Shown here: positions 16,451-26,018 of the stretch, piece after piece
How the letters are laid out: the number at the start of each line of letters is the position of its first letter
How positions within the stretch are numbered: position 1 is the first letter of the stretch
Assembly (NCBI RefSeq): GCF_003149515.1
Contig: NZ_CP029145.1
Location: 2,480,001 to 2,544,000, forward strand
DNA: 64,000 nucleotides
Source of the DNA: Hymenobacter nivis
GTDB taxonomy: Bacteria; Bacteroidota; Bacteroidia; Cytophagales; Hymenobacteraceae
Direction: 5' to 3'
Program-made: the position numbers and the translations under genes
The notes under the pieces: generated by a model
Told to the model about the DNA's origin: nothing
Databases searched by the model: none
Seen by the model: the letters and a program-made list of their open reading frames with translations, nothing else

Positions 16451-18235
16451 ATGTCCGAACCCCTGCCGGCGCCACCGGTTGCTTTCACTGAATTTCCGGC
16501 CCTGACCACCGCCGCCTGGCAGGCCCGCCTGGCCCGTGACCTCAAGGGCCAGGATCCGGCCGTGCTGCGCTGGCCCCTGCCCGGCGGCCCGGTGCTGGAG
16601 CCGTTTTACCACCGCGAGGCCCTCGACGCGCTGGGGGGCCCGCCCGCGCCCCTGCCTTTCCCGGCCCGGCCCTGGCAGAACGTGCCCGCCCTGCCCGTGC
16701 CGGCCGGTACCGACGGCCACTTCGAGATTGAGCGCGCCGTAACGTCGCTGGCCCACGGGGCCGAGGGCGTGCACTTCGAGTTGGCCACGGCTTCGGCCTT
16801 TGATGCCGACTACCTGGCCCAGCGGCTGCCGCTGGGGGCCACGTTCGTGGGCTACACCGTGGCCGAGGGCCCCGACGAGTTGCTAGCCCGCCTGGCCGCC
16901 GCCGCGCCGGGCGTGGCGCTGCGCGGCTTCCTGTGCTTTGCGCCGCTGCTGGGGCCCGAGGGCGGCACGCCACCGCAATACGCCGGGGCCCTACGCTACT
17001 GCGTGGCCCTGGCCCAAACGTGGCCCGACTTCCGGGCGCTGGCCGTGAACGCGGCGTACTTCGGCAACGCCGGGGCCACCGGCGGGCAGCAGTTGGCCTA
17101 TGGCCTGAGCACCGCCGCCGCCCTGCTGGCCACCCTACCCGACGCGGCCACGCCCCTGGCCGCCGTGACCGGGGCCTTGCACTGGCACGTAGCCGTGGGT
17201 CCCAGCTATTTCCCCGAGCTGGCCAAGCTGCGGGCCCTGCGCCGCCTCTGGCCTACATTGCTGCACGCCTACGGCCTGCCGCCCGCCGCCGCCGCCACCC
17301 TGCGCGTGCACGCCGCCACCGCCACCTGGACGCAAACCACCCTCGACCCGCACACCAACCTGCTGCGCGCCACCACCGAGGCCATGAGCGCCGTGCTGGG
17401 CGGGGCCGACTCCTTATCGGTGGGTACGTTCGACAGCTTGTACGCCGTGCCCAACGAGTTCTCGGGCCGCCTGGCGCGCAACCTCTCGCTGGTGCTGCGC
17501 GAGGAAGCCCACTTCGGCGCCGTGCAAGACCCCGCCGCCGGCTCGTACTTCGTCGAAACCCTGACCGACGAGCTGGCCCGCGCGGCCTGGGCCCTGTTCC
17601 AGCAAACCGAAGCCGCGGGCGGGCTGCCGGAAGCCCGCCCGCTGGTGCTGGAGGCCGTGCACGCCACGGCCACGGCCACATTCCAACGCATCGCCGCCGG
17701 CAAGCAAGTGGTGGTGGGCACCAACCGCTTCGAGAACCGCGCTGAACGCTTTGCCTTCAACCCCAAGAAGTTGCTGCGCTCGGCCGCCTTCGATACCACG
17801 CGCGCCACGTACCCGTCGGAGGTCTTGCGCCTGGCCACGGCCCTGCACTTCGAGCGGCGCGAGCGCAAGACCCGGCAGGCGGCGCTGGTGCTGCTGGGCG
17901 CGGGCGTCAACCGCCACATCGAAAACTCGTTTTGGCAGTCGCTACCGGCCCTGGAGCGTCCCGAGCTGGCCGCCAGCCACCCCGATGGCACCCTCTCGTT
18001 CCTATTCTCCTCGCCCGAGGAGGCCACGCTGATGTACGCCACGCCCGAGCAGTTCCAGCGCTTCGCCCGCTTCCTCTACCGCATTCCGGTCGAGCGCCAG
18101 ATGTTCATGGCGCCCGTGCTGCTCTCGTCCGACTTGGCCACGCTACAGGAGGCCCTGCGCGTGTTCGGCTTCCAGGAAATGCGGGTGCAGGGCTACACCA
18201 CCGAAGAAGTGCTGGCCCGCCTGCAAGGGCGGTAG
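16451..18235 (+). CDS. mutA: Methylmalonyl-CoA mutase small subunit
   Basis: 594 residues aligned by eye to the alpha/beta-barrel of methylmalonyl-CoA mutase (LTDELARAAWALFQQTEAAGG, AVQDPAAGSYFVETL, TQTTLDPHTNLLRATTEAMSA). The C-terminal part lacks the DxHxxG cobalamin motif, as expected for the non-catalytic small subunit of heterodimeric mutases. It pairs with mutB 131 bases downstream. It helps interconvert methylmalonyl-CoA and succinyl-CoA in propionate metabolism. The start at 16451 follows a pyrimidine-rich leader; an earlier frame extension is not family-like. Confidence 0.93.
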   Translation: MSEPLPAPPVAFTEFPALTTAAWQARLARDLKGQDPAVLRWPLPGGPVLEPFYHREALDALGGPPAPLPFPARPWQNVPALPVPAGTDGHFEIERAVTSLAHGAEGVHFELATASAFDADYLAQRLPLGATFVGYTVAEGPDELLARLAAAAPGVALRGFLCFAPLLGPEGGTPPQYAGALRYCVALAQTWPDFRALAVNAAYFGNAGATGGQQLAYGLSTAAALLATLPDAATPLAAVTGALHWHVAVGPSYFPELAKLRALRRLWPTLLHAYGLPPAAAATLRVHAATATWTQTTLDPHTNLLRATTEAMSAVLGGADSLSVGTFDSLYAVPNEFSGRLARNLSLVLREEAHFGAVQDPAAGSYFVETLTDELARAAWALFQQTEAAGGLPEARPLVLEAVHATATATFQRIAAGKQVVVGTNRFENRAERFAFNPKKLLRSAAFDTTRATYPSEVLRLATALHFERRERKTRQAALVLLGAGVNRHIENSFWQSLPALERPELAASHPDGTLSFLFSSPEEATLMYATPEQFQRFARFLYRIPVERQMFMAPVLLSSDLATLQEALRVFGFQEMRVQGYTTEEVLARLQGR

Positions 18236-18238
18236 GCT

Positions 18239-18365
18239 TCAATTAAAATTAAAAATGAAGAGTTATGAATTATGAATTTCCACCTTGGCTCTTCGGCAAA
18301 AATCAAGGCCGGACCAGCTGATTCGCTGATTTTTAATTCATGATTTTTAATTTTTAATTCTCCCC
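18239..18365. repeat. AT-rich palindromic repeat between mutA and mutB (family E)
   Basis: Arms rich in TTTTTAATTC / GAATTAAAAA at both ends of a 127-base spacer (AATTAAAATTAAAAATGAAG on the left; TGATTTTTAATTCATGATTT and ATTTTTAATTC on the right), with a GC-richer centre. The same design lies at 25900-26011 between dxr and rseP. Both lie between co-directional genes. Confidence 0.7.
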
Positions 18366-18366
18366 T

Positions 18367-20556
18367 ATGAAACCCGACTTCGCCGCCATTGCCTACGACG
18401 CCGCGCCACCCCAGCCCGCCCCCGGGGGGGGCCAGGCGCCAGCCCAGCCCACGCCCGAAGGCATTGCGCTGAAGCACAGCTACTCCGCCGCCGATGTGGC
18501 CCACCTCGACCACCTGGGCTTCGGGGCCGGGCAGGCGCCCTACCTGCGGGGGCCCTACGCCAGCATGTACACCCAAAACCCGTGGACGGTGCGGCAATAC
18601 GCGGGCTTCTCGACGGCCGAGGCCAGCAACGCCTTCTACCGCCGCAACCTGGCCGGCGGCCAGAAAGGGCTGAGCGTGGCCTTCGACCTGGCCACCCACC
18701 GCGGCTACGACTCGGACCACCCGCGCGTGCAGGGCGACGTGGGCAAGGCCGGCGTGGCCATCGACTCGGTGGAGGACATGAAGATTCTGTTCGACCAGAT
18801 TCCACTGGACCAGATGTCGGTGAGCATGACCATGAACGGGGCCGTGCTGCCGGTGCTGGCCTTCTTCATCGTGGCGGCTGAGGAGCAGGGCGTGCCGCCC
18901 GAAAAGCTGACCGGCACCATTCAGAACGACATTCTGAAGGAGTTCATGGTGCGCAACACCTACATCTACCCGCCGGGCCCCAGCATGCGCATCATCGCCG
19001 ATATTTTTAGCTATACGGCGGCGCGCATGCCCAAGTTCAACTCCATTAGCATCAGCGGCTACCATATGCAGGAAGCCGGCGCCACCGCCGATTTGGAGCT
19101 GGCCTACACCCTGGCCGACGGCCTGGAGTATGTGCGCGCCGGCCTGGCCGTGGGCCTGCCCATTGATGACTTTGCGCCGCGCCTGTCGTTTTTCTGGGCC
19201 ATTGGCATGAACCACTTCATGGAAATTGCCAAGCTGCGCGCCGGCCGCCTGCTTTGGGCCAAGCTCATGCAGCAGTTCAACCCCCAGAACCCTAAAAGCC
19301 TGGCCCTGCGCACGCACTGCCAAACCTCGGGCTACTCCCTCACTGAGCAGGACCCCTACAACAACGTGGCCCGCACCGCCATCGAGGCGCTGGCGGCCGT
19401 GCTCGGCGGCACTCAAAGCCTGCACACCAACGCCCTGGACGAGGCCATTGCCCTGCCCACCGACTTCTCGGCCCGCATTGCCCGCAATACCCAACTGTAC
19501 TTGCAGCACGAAACCGACGTGACGAAAGTGGTGGACCCCTGGGGCGGCTCATACTACGTCGAAACCCTGACCCACGAACTGGCTGATAAAGCCTGGGCCC
19601 TCATCCAGGAAGTGGAGGAGCTCGGCGGCATGGCCAAGGCCATCGAAACCGGCCTGCCCAAACTGCGCATCGAAGAGGCTGCCGCCCGCAAGCAGGCCCG
19701 CATCGACGCCGGCAAGGAGGTGATTGTGGGCGTGAACAAATACCAGACCGACGAGAAAACCGAGGTTGAAGTGCTAGACATCGACAACGATGCCGTGCGC
19801 GAAAGCCAGATGGCCCGCCTCACCCACGTGAAGGCCACCCGCGACGACGTGGCCGTGAAAGTGGCCCTGGCCGCCCTCACCGAAGCCGCCGGCCTGCGCC
19901 TGGCCGACGTGGCCGCCGAGGCCCGGGGCCCCGAAGCCATGCCGCATAACCTGCTGGCCCTGGCCGTAACCGCTGCCCGCGCCCGCGCCACGCTGGGCGA
20001 AATCTCGGACGCACTGGAGGCTATGTACGGCCGCCACCAGGCCACCACGCGCACCGTGGCGGGCGTGTATTCACAGGAAATGAGCCATAACGAGGAATTT
20101 GCCCGGGCCCGCGCCGCCGCCGATGCCTTCGCCACCGCCGAAGGCCGCCGCCCGCGGATGCTGGTGGCCAAAATGGGCCAGGACGGCCACGACCGGGGCG
20201 CGAAAATCATCGCCACCAGCTTCGCCGACGTGGGCTTCGACGTAGACATGGCGCCCCTCTTCCAAACCCCCGGCGAAGTGGCTGGCCAGGCCGTGGACAA
20301 CGACGTACACGTGGTGGGCGTGAGCAGCCTCGCCGCCGGCCATAAAACCCTGCTGCCCCTGCTCATCCAAGAGCTAAAAGACCAAGGCCGGCCCGACATC
20401 CTGGTTATCGCCGGCGGCGTCATTCCCGCCCAGGATTATCAGTTCCTGTTCGATGCCGGCGTGGCAGGCGTGTACGGCCCCGGCACGGTGATTGCCAAAG
20501 CCGCGCAGGAGATTTTGGGCAAGCTGGTTGCCCCCGAACCTCCGACGCTTGGCTGA
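18367..20556 (+). CDS. mutB: Methylmalonyl-CoA mutase large (catalytic) subunit
   Basis: 729 residues, full length for the catalytic subunit. The N-terminal barrel shows [20 protein letters not shown] and [17 protein letters not shown]. The C-terminal cobalamin-binding domain has the DxHxxG-type motif [13 protein letters not shown], with His608 as the lower axial cobalt ligand. It converts (R)-methylmalonyl-CoA to succinyl-CoA using adenosylcobalamin. The MeaB chaperone gene lies about 11 kb away rather than adjacent. Confidence 0.97.
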   Translation: MKPDFAAIAYDAAPPQPAPGGGQAPAQPTPEGIALKHSYSAADVAHLDHLGFGAGQAPYLRGPYASMYTQNPWTVRQYAGFSTAEASNAFYRRNLAGGQKGLSVAFDLATHRGYDSDHPRVQGDVGKAGVAIDSVEDMKILFDQIPLDQMSVSMTMNGAVLPVLAFFIVAAEEQGVPPEKLTGTIQNDILKEFMVRNTYIYPPGPSMRIIADIFSYTAARMPKFNSISISGYHMQEAGATADLELAYTLADGLEYVRAGLAVGLPIDDFAPRLSFFWAIGMNHFMEIAKLRAGRLLWAKLMQQFNPQNPKSLALRTHCQTSGYSLTEQDPYNNVARTAIEALAAVLGGTQSLHTNALDEAIALPTDFSARIARNTQLYLQHETDVTKVVDPWGGSYYVETLTHELADKAWALIQEVEELGGMAKAIETGLPKLRIEEAAARKQARIDAGKEVIVGVNKYQTDEKTEVEVLDIDNDAVRESQMARLTHVKATRDDVAVKVALAALTEAAGLRLADVAAEARGPEAMPHNLLALAVTAARARATLGEISDALEAMYGRHQATTRTVAGVYSQEMSHNEEFARARAAADAFATAEGRRPRMLVAKMGQDGHDRGAKIIATSFADVGFDVDMAPLFQTPGEVAGQAVDNDVHVVGVSSLAAGHKTLLPLLIQELKDQGRPDILVIAGGVIPAQDYQFLFDAGVAGVYGPGTVIAKAAQEILGKLVAPEPPTLG

Positions 20557-20586
20557 TTTAGCCTTTTCAAATCTTTCAAAAACAGG

Positions 20587-21744
20587 CTATTTGCGGCGCA
20601 TCGGCTGCCACTGCCGGTAGGTAGCGCTGCGCCACAGCCACTCCAGGGGCCCATAGCGGAAGCGGTGCAGCCAGGCGTGCGCCGCGGCGGCTTGGGCGGC
20701 GAATAGGAGCGCGGCGGCCCCGAGCACCACTTGCAGCGGTAGGCCGGCTGCCCCCACGTAGCGCCGGCCGCACCAGGCGAAGAGCAGCAGACATAAGGAT
20801 TGCAGCACGTAGGTGCTCAGGCCCATTTTGCCTAGGGGGCCCAGCCAGGCCAGGGCACGCCGAAACAGGGGCTGCCGGTACAGTTGCATCATGCCGGCCA
20901 GGTATAGGGCCGAGACGGCGAGACTTTTCAGGGTGAAAAAGGTGTCGTAGAAACGAATCGCCGGACCAATTCCCGCGCCCACTACCGAGGCGAATTGGCT
21001 GTAAAAGAGCTTGGCGCCGGCAAACCCAACCGCTGCTACAACCAAAACCCGGTTAAAAAATACCCGGTTGGCAGCGGTATCGGCAAATGCATCGCGGCGG
21101 CCCAAGTACAGGCCGAGCACGAACATGGCGGCAACGGTGAATACCCGAAATCCAGAAAATTCGTCTACCAGAAAACTACCCACCGCCTCCCCAAAAGCCC
21201 CGGTGAACAGCGCCGTGACCGGCGCCAGCCAAAAGGCAAACCCCAGTCCGCCGACGAAAAGCAACCCGCTTGCAAACAACAGCCACGCGTTGCGCCACCG
21301 GTACACCAGCACCAGCAGCAAGCCCACCACGGCGTAGATGTGCAAAATTTCAAACTCGAACAGCAGCCGGTGCAGCCACCCCAGGGCCCCCAGCAGCGCT
21401 AGCCGCCACACGAAGCGCGCGGTGTAGGGCTGGCCTTTGGCTCCGGCGCTGCGCAGCTGCAAAGCAAAACCCAGCCCAAAAAGCAGCGAGAAGATGCTGA
21501 AAAACTTCCCCGCCACGAACGTGTCAATTGCCAGCCGAACGGCTGTTTCGCCGGCGCTTGGCGGGCCCGCGGGGCCCGTGCCGTCGCCACGCTGGCCCAC
21601 AAAAGTTATTAGGAAGTGCACCAGCCAGATGCCCAGTAAAGCGAAGCCGCGCAGCGCGTCCACCGCTTCGAGCCGCACCGGGGCGGCGGGGCCAGCGGGC
21701 GACGGAGCAACCGGCTCAGAGGAAAACGTTGGGTTTGCTTGCAC
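20587..21744 (-). CDS. DUF418 family membrane protein
   Basis: 385 residues. It opens with VDALRGFALLGIWLVHF, the conserved LRGFALLGI signature of the DUF418/acyltransferase-3-like membrane family, and has about nine or ten transmembrane helices. The C-terminal DUF418 portion includes LGPLGKMGLSTYVLQSL and FRYGPLEWLWRSATYRQWQPM. Function is unknown; related proteins are proposed transporters or membrane acyltransferases. It converges on mutB. Confidence 0.9.
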   Translation of the reverse strand: MQANPTFSSEPVAPSPAGPAAPVRLEAVDALRGFALLGIWLVHFLITFVGQRGDGTGPAGPPSAGETAVRLAIDTFVAGKFFSIFSLLFGLGFALQLRSAGAKGQPYTARFVWRLALLGALGWLHRLLFEFEILHIYAVVGLLLVLVYRWRNAWLLFASGLLFVGGLGFAFWLAPVTALFTGAFGEAVGSFLVDEFSGFRVFTVAAMFVLGLYLGRRDAFADTAANRVFFNRVLVVAAVGFAGAKLFYSQFASVVGAGIGPAIRFYDTFFTLKSLAVSALYLAGMMQLYRQPLFRRALAWLGPLGKMGLSTYVLQSLCLLLFAWCGRRYVGAAGLPLQVVLGAAALLFAAQAAAAHAWLHRFRYGPLEWLWRSATYRQWQPMRRK

Positions 21745-21839
21745 GCCGGGGTTCAGTTGGGCCCCACCGGTGGGGCCCTGGCAAAACTAACCGTTGGCGG
21801 CGCTTTGGCTGGAGGCAAGGCAACCCCGCCGGACGAGTG

Positions 21840-22031
21840 CTAGGCGGCGGTGGGAGTGCCGGGCCCGGCGGCCAGCGGCTGGGCAGAATAGAAGTAGCGG
21901 CTGGAGTGCGCAGCAGCACCCGCGGGCTGGGCGGGTTTGTGAACCGCTTTGGCCATGGCAAAGCCACAACCAAAAGACAAGCAAGCAAACGCCAGCACCC
22001 GAAAAGTAAAATTGTTTAATACCGTGTTCAT
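21840..22031 (-). CDS. Possible small secreted protein
   Basis: 63 residues beginning MNTVLNNFTFRVLAFACLSF and continuing GCGFAMAKA, a convincing signal peptide, then a short Pro/Ala-rich tail ending GPGTPTAA. The frame is short and no family is known, so this could be chance. It is supported by the signal peptide and by an AT-rich upstream region that could hold a promoter. Confidence 0.4.
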   Translation of the reverse strand: MNTVLNNFTFRVLAFACLSFGCGFAMAKAVHKPAQPAGAAAHSSRYFYSAQPLAAGPGTPTAA

Positions 22032-22408
22032 AAATAAGTAATTTACAACCTTAATTAATCGTCATCATCAATAAGATACAAATTATTGCAATAAATACCC
22101 AAAATGTTTGTAGGCCAAATACTTCGTTTGCAATAGATCTGACAAATAAAGGCAATTATTTACGGTCTAACTGATTTTAGTTTTGTTAAAAAACAACGTA
22201 AGAAATAAGCTTGCTTTAATATTATTTTTATTATAATTTTTCCAATTATCGAGTGCAGTTTTAACTTCCCGGTCTTGGGCTGGGGGCCCAATTATGGGGG
22301 TGGGACGGGCGGCCGCCGGTGCCAAGGCCCCGGTGTGGCCGTTACGCGGTGCCAATTGATTTTCCTTACTCTTTTTCCTGGCTCCTGGATCTTCCACTCA
22401 CCAGGTAA
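22032..22408. other. AT-rich spacer with no gene recognised
   Basis: 22032-22260 is strikingly AT-rich for this genome, with runs such as ATTATTTTTATTATAATTTTTCC. 22261-22408 returns to GC-rich sequence. A minus-strand open frame across it (22397-22167) has a lysine/asparagine-rich tail produced by the AT-rich DNA and is not believed. Confidence 0.5.
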
Positions 22409-22520
22409 AATGGCCCTCTTGAGGGTTCCACGGCGGGTACCGGCCTGGCCATTACCCAGCGGCTGGCGGCCACGGGGGCCCACCTCATTGCTTATCGGGC
22501 GCGCGGGGGCCAGCAAAAAA
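22409..22520 (+). pseudogene. Fragment of a short-chain dehydrogenase gene
   Basis: The plus-strand frame reads LEGSTAGTGLAITQRLAATG and then AHLIAYRAR, which matches the N-terminal nucleotide-binding turn and following helix of SDR enzymes (TGxxxGIG, then a small-residue helix and strand 2). A stop codon (TAA, 22406-22408) precedes it and the similarity ends at about 22510, so only some 30 codons remain. The complete SDR gene nearby (23307-24476) differs and is on the other strand. Confidence 0.5.
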
Positions 22521-22565
22521 GGTCCGCCGCCCCTAACCAGTGGTTGGAGCGGCGAACCTTTTTTT
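22515..22565. terminator. Strong symmetrical hairpin, bidirectional terminator
   Basis: Arms 22515-22538 and 22541-22565 pair over about 22 bp with few mismatches (AAAAAAGGTCCGCCGC.. and ..GCGGCGAACCTTTTTTT), flanked by A and T runs on both sides. It lies 20 bases beyond the stop of the ankyrin gene (minus strand). Confidence 0.75.
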
Positions 22566-22584
22566 CTGGGGGGCCCAGCGGGAC

Positions 22585-23091
22585 TTATTCGGCCGCTTCG
22601 GGCTCGCCGCCGAGCAGCACACAGGCTTCCTGGTTGCCTTGCTGGCCGGCGAGGTGCAGGGCGGTGAGGCCGCGGGCGTCCTGCACGGTGGCGTCGGCCC
22701 CGGCTTCGAGCAGGAGTTTAACCAGCTCGTTGCGGCCAAACATGGTGGCAAACATGAGGGCCGTGCTGCCGTTGCCGTTGGTCAGGTTCAGGTCGGCGCC
22801 GCGGGCGATGAGCAGGCGGGCAATTTCGGAGTAGCCCTTGAAGCTGACGCCCATCAGGGCCGAGTTGCCGCTGGCGTCCCGCACATTGGGGTCGGCGTGG
22901 TGGTCGAGCAGCACGCGGACTGCGGCGAGCTGGTTGTCGTAGGTGGCTAGAACGAGGGCCGAGAAACCCTTATCGTTTTGAGCATTGATGCCAACGGCAG
23001 AGTTTTGCAGCAACTGTTCAATTTGGGCTACATCGCCTTTGCGGGCGGCATCAAACAGCAGGTCTTGGGGGTGAGCAGCGGGAGATTCCAT
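22585..23091 (-). CDS. Ankyrin repeat protein
   Basis: 168 residues containing about four ankyrin repeats (for example GFSALVLATYDNQLAAVRVL then LDHHADPNVRDASGNSALM, NGSTALMFATMFGRNELVKL, RGLTALHLAGQQGNQEACVL). There is no signal peptide. Such short ankyrin proteins are protein-interaction modules; the partner is unknown. The start MESPAAHPQDLLF at 23091 is preferred over 23139 because the extra 16 residues are hydrophobic and unlike the family. Confidence 0.85.
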   Translation of the reverse strand: MESPAAHPQDLLFDAARKGDVAQIEQLLQNSAVGINAQNDKGFSALVLATYDNQLAAVRVLLDHHADPNVRDASGNSALMGVSFKGYSEIARLLIARGADLNLTNGNGSTALMFATMFGRNELVKLLLEAGADATVQDARGLTALHLAGQQGNQEACVLLGGEPEAAE

Positions 23092-23173
23092 GAGAAAGCG
23101 GGTTAGAACAAGAATAATTTGCTGGCCGATACGCGGCAAGACCGTTTTGCGCCGGGTGGGGTGGGCCCGGGGC

Positions 23174-23211
23174 CATAAGAAAGTCTTCCCGGGCTGGGAG
23201 GCTTTCTTATG
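23174..23211. terminator. Hairpin between SDR and ankyrin genes
   Basis: Arms CATAAGAAAGTCTTCCC (23174-23190) and GGGAGGCTTTCTTATG (23196-23211) pair with one bulge around a five-base loop. It lies between the stop of the SDR gene and the start of the ankyrin gene, both on the minus strand. It lacks a long T tract, so termination is only likely. Confidence 0.5.
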
Positions 23212-23306
23212 CTATGCGTTGTGGCGTAGGTGCTTATAGCAGTTTAAGGGCCCTTCCCCGGCGGCAGTGCTTTATGTATCCCGCACACCGAATGCGAAAC
23301 TGTTTT

Positions 23307-24476
23307 TTAAGCCTGGGGCTCCTCCGGAATGGCTGGCTCCTTGGGATCTTTCGGGGCCACCGAGCCGTTGGCGACGGTGGGTTGGGGCTCTTTTGCGGGC
23401 GCCGGGGCCGGTATGGGCGCGGGCTTGAGGGCCCCGGATTCTCTTACCCGAATGCCCGCGTCCTTCAGCTTGCCCCACGAGAAATTGCCCGTAACCAGAG
23501 CGCTGGCCACGGCGAGGCCCGCGGCGGCCAGCGCCCCGGCCAGCAACGGGTTCAGCGTGGTGCGGGTGTAGTAGCTCTTCATTACGTGGCCGGGGTAGTC
23601 GCTGTGAGCGTGGCCGCCCAGGCCGGGCTGCCGCAGGCCCCCGGCGGGGTTACCGGCGGGCTTGTCGCTTTTCTCCTGGCCCACAATGGCCTTGGCGCTG
23701 ATCCAATCCATCACGCCGGGCGCCAGCTTGTTGGTGACGCTCATCACTTTGCCACCACCGCCCACGTAAATGTCGCGCATGGGGTGCACCGCGGCGTGCA
23801 AAATGGCGTTGGCCACTTCCTCGGGCGCGTACACGGGCGGCGGCAGCTGCAATTCGCTGTCAGTATAGTTGCGCACGTTCTTGTTAAAGGGCGTGTCGAT
23901 GCTGGCCGGCTTGATGAGCGTGACCGTGACCGGGGCCTGCTCGTGCTCCAGCTCGATGCGTAACGCGTCGGTGAAGCCCTTCACGGCGTGCTTGCTGGCC
24001 GAGTACATGCCCTGCATGGGAATGGCCACGTCCGACACCACGCTGCCCAGGTTGATGAGGGCCCCGCCGTGCGCCTTAAAGTGCTTGAGGGCCTCCAGCG
24101 AGCCGTTGACGATACCCCAGAAGTTGGTTTCGAACAGGCGGTGGTGATCTTCGGAATTGCCGTCTTCGATGCGGCCGAAAATGCCCACGCCGGCGTTGTT
24201 CACCCACGTATCGAAGCCGCCGAAGTGGCTGCGGGCGGCCTCGGCGATGCGGGCCACATCGACGGGCTTGGCCACGTCGGCGGCCACGGTGGCCACGTGG
24301 GCCCCGGCTTGCTCAAGCTGCCCGGCCACGGCGCGCAGGTCTTTTTCGGAGCGGGCGGCCAACACGAGGCGGGCCCCGGCCCGGGCGGCGGCGCGGGCCG
24401 TGGCCAGGCCGATGCCGCTGGTAGCGCCGGTGATGACAATGATTTGCTGGTCGAGCGGTTTGGGTTGGTGGGCCAT
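23307..24476 (-). CDS. SDR family oxidoreductase with C-terminal extension
   Basis: 389 residues. The first 250 form a classical short-chain dehydrogenase: ITGATSGIGLATA (NAD(P) site), NNAGVGIFG, the catalytic Ser in INLGSVVSDV, and YSASKHAVKG (Tyr and Lys). The segment LRIELEHEQAPVTVTLIKPA is typical of the DltE-like/classical group. The remaining 140 residues include one hydrophobic helix (LLAGALAAAGLAVASALV) and a Pro/Ala/Glu-rich tail, so the enzyme may be membrane-tethered. Substrate unknown. Confidence 0.88.
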   Translation of the reverse strand: MAHQPKPLDQQIIVITGATSGIGLATARAAARAGARLVLAARSEKDLRAVAGQLEQAGAHVATVAADVAKPVDVARIAEAARSHFGGFDTWVNNAGVGIFGRIEDGNSEDHHRLFETNFWGIVNGSLEALKHFKAHGGALINLGSVVSDVAIPMQGMYSASKHAVKGFTDALRIELEHEQAPVTVTLIKPASIDTPFNKNVRNYTDSELQLPPPVYAPEEVANAILHAAVHPMRDIYVGGGGKVMSVTNKLAPGVMDWISAKAIVGQEKSDKPAGNPAGGLRQPGLGGHAHSDYPGHVMKSYYTRTTLNPLLAGALAAAGLAVASALVTGNFSWGKLKDAGIRVRESGALKPAPIPAPAPAKEPQPTVANGSVAPKDPKEPAIPEEPQA

Positions 24477-24739
24477 GGGAAGCGAGGAAATGAAAGGAAA
24501 CCGGATGCTTTAGTCACGCGGGCAACTTCCCTGCTTACGCGGCCGCGCCCCGGTTGGATATGCCGGGCTTACCGGGGCCCCACCGGGCCGCGGCCCGGGC
24601 TGCCGGCTTCTCGCCGGCGGCCCGGTAATCGCCAGGGGCCCAAGAATAACGTAAGCAAGGCAACGATGGGCGGGCCACTGGCGAAAAGCCGGCAGCCCGC
24701 CCCGTCCCTACCTTTGCCCAAGCTCATTCCCGTCCCCAA

Positions 24740-25912
24740 ATGACCCCTGATTTTACTATAAAAACCCTGGCTTTGCTGGGCAGCACCGGCTCCATCGGCA
24801 CGCAGGCGCTGGAGGTAGTGCGCCAGCAGCCGGGCCGCTTCCGGGTAGCCGTGCTGAGTGCCCAGCGGCAGTGGGAGTTGCTGGTGCGGCAAGCGCTGGA
24901 GTTCCGGCCCGCCGTGGTGGTCATCGGCGACGAGAGCCTCCGGGCCCCCGTGCAGGCCGCCCTGGCCGGGCAGCCCGAAACCGAGGTACTGGCGGGCCCC
25001 GGGGCCCTGGCCGAGGTCGTCACGCGCCCCGAAATCGACATTGTGCTCACGGCACTGGTGGGCTACGCCGGGCTGCTGCCCACGGTGGCCGCCATCCGGG
25101 CCGGCAAAGACATTGCGCTGGCCAACAAGGAAACCCTGGTGGTAGCCGGCGAGCTCATTACCAGCTTGGTGCAGCAGCACGGCGTGCGCCTGCTGCCCGT
25201 CGATTCTGAGCACTCGGCCATTTTCCAATGCCTGGTGGGCGAGGCGCTGAACCCGATTGAGAAAATCATCCTCACCGCCTCCGGGGGCCCCTTCCGTGGC
25301 CGCTCGGCCCGCGAGATGGAGGCCGTGACCAAGGCCCAGGCCCTCAAGCATCCCAACTGGGACATGGGCGCTAAAATCACCATCGACTCGGCCTCGCTCA
25401 TGAACAAGGGCCTGGAAGTGATTGAGGCCAAGTGGCTGTTCGGGCTTGACGATGAGCAGATTGACGTGGTGGTGCACCCCCAGAGCATTGTGCACTCGCT
25501 GGTACAGTTCGCCGACGGCTCGCTGAAGGCCCAGCTGGGCCTGCCCGACATGAAGCTGCCCATCCAGTACGCCCTCGGCTACCCGCAGCGGCTGGCCAAC
25601 ACGTTCCCGCGGTTCTCGTTTCTCGACTACCCGTCGCTCACGTTTGAGGCCCCCGACCGGGCGGCGTTCCCCAACCTGGAGCTGGCCTTCGGGGCCATGC
25701 GCCGGGGCGGCAATGCGCCCTGTATCCTCAACGCAGCCAATGAGATAGCCGTGGCCGCATTTTTGCGAGAGGCAGTCGGATTCCGCCAGATGTCCGACCT
25801 TGTGGCCGGGTGCCTGGCGCGGGTGCCGTACCTTGCGGCCCCGTCGCTCGACGATTTAATGCACACCGATGCGGAAACGCGGCGGGTGGCTATGAGCTTA
25901 ATTAAAAATTGA
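24740..25912 (+). CDS. dxr: 1-deoxy-D-xylulose-5-phosphate reductoisomerase
   Basis: 390 residues, standard length. The N-terminal NADPH site reads LALLGSTGSIGTQALEV; the catalytic and metal-binding region shows LLPVDSEHSAIFQCL, LTASGGPFRG and KITIDSASLMNKGLEVIEA. It makes 2-C-methyl-D-erythritol 4-phosphate in the MEP isoprenoid pathway. Oddly, the last codons (LIKN-stop) fall inside the AT-rich family E repeat that fills the gap to rseP, so a repeat insertion has rewritten the C-terminal tip. Confidence 0.97.
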   Translation: MTPDFTIKTLALLGSTGSIGTQALEVVRQQPGRFRVAVLSAQRQWELLVRQALEFRPAVVVIGDESLRAPVQAALAGQPETEVLAGPGALAEVVTRPEIDIVLTALVGYAGLLPTVAAIRAGKDIALANKETLVVAGELITSLVQQHGVRLLPVDSEHSAIFQCLVGEALNPIEKIILTASGGPFRGRSAREMEAVTKAQALKHPNWDMGAKITIDSASLMNKGLEVIEAKWLFGLDDEQIDVVVHPQSIVHSLVQFADGSLKAQLGLPDMKLPIQYALGYPQRLANTFPRFSFLDYPSLTFEAPDRAAFPNLELAFGAMRRGGNAPCILNAANEIAVAAFLREAVGFRQMSDLVAGCLARVPYLAAPSLDDLMHTDAETRRVAMSLIKN

Positions 25913-26011
25913 GAATTAAAAATTAAGAATCAGTGTAGCTCTTTCAGCCACTGTCCCTTTTAGTTTTTGGTTTCGGTGATTTTTAATTCATAAATTTTTA
26001 ATTTTTAATTC
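25900..26011. repeat. AT-rich palindromic repeat between dxr and rseP (family E)
   Basis: Left arm TTAATTAAAAATTGAGAATT.. and right arm ..TTTTTAATTCATAAATTTTT AATTTTTAATTC pair around a GC-richer centre. It is the same design as 18239-18365. The dxr stop codon lies in the left arm and the rseP TTG start lies eight bases beyond the right arm. Confidence 0.75.
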
Positions 26012-26018
26012 CTGCTTC

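Noticed and set aside
22167-22397. Minus-strand frame of 76 codons in the AT-rich gap
   Set aside because: Its Lys/Asn-rich tail comes from the AT-rich block, with no signal peptide or family and a poor start context.
22409-24476. The SDR relic as a duplicate of the nearby SDR gene
   Set aside because: Opposite strand and different residues in the shared turn (GSTAGTGLAITQ versus GATSGIGLATAR), so recent duplication is unlikely.
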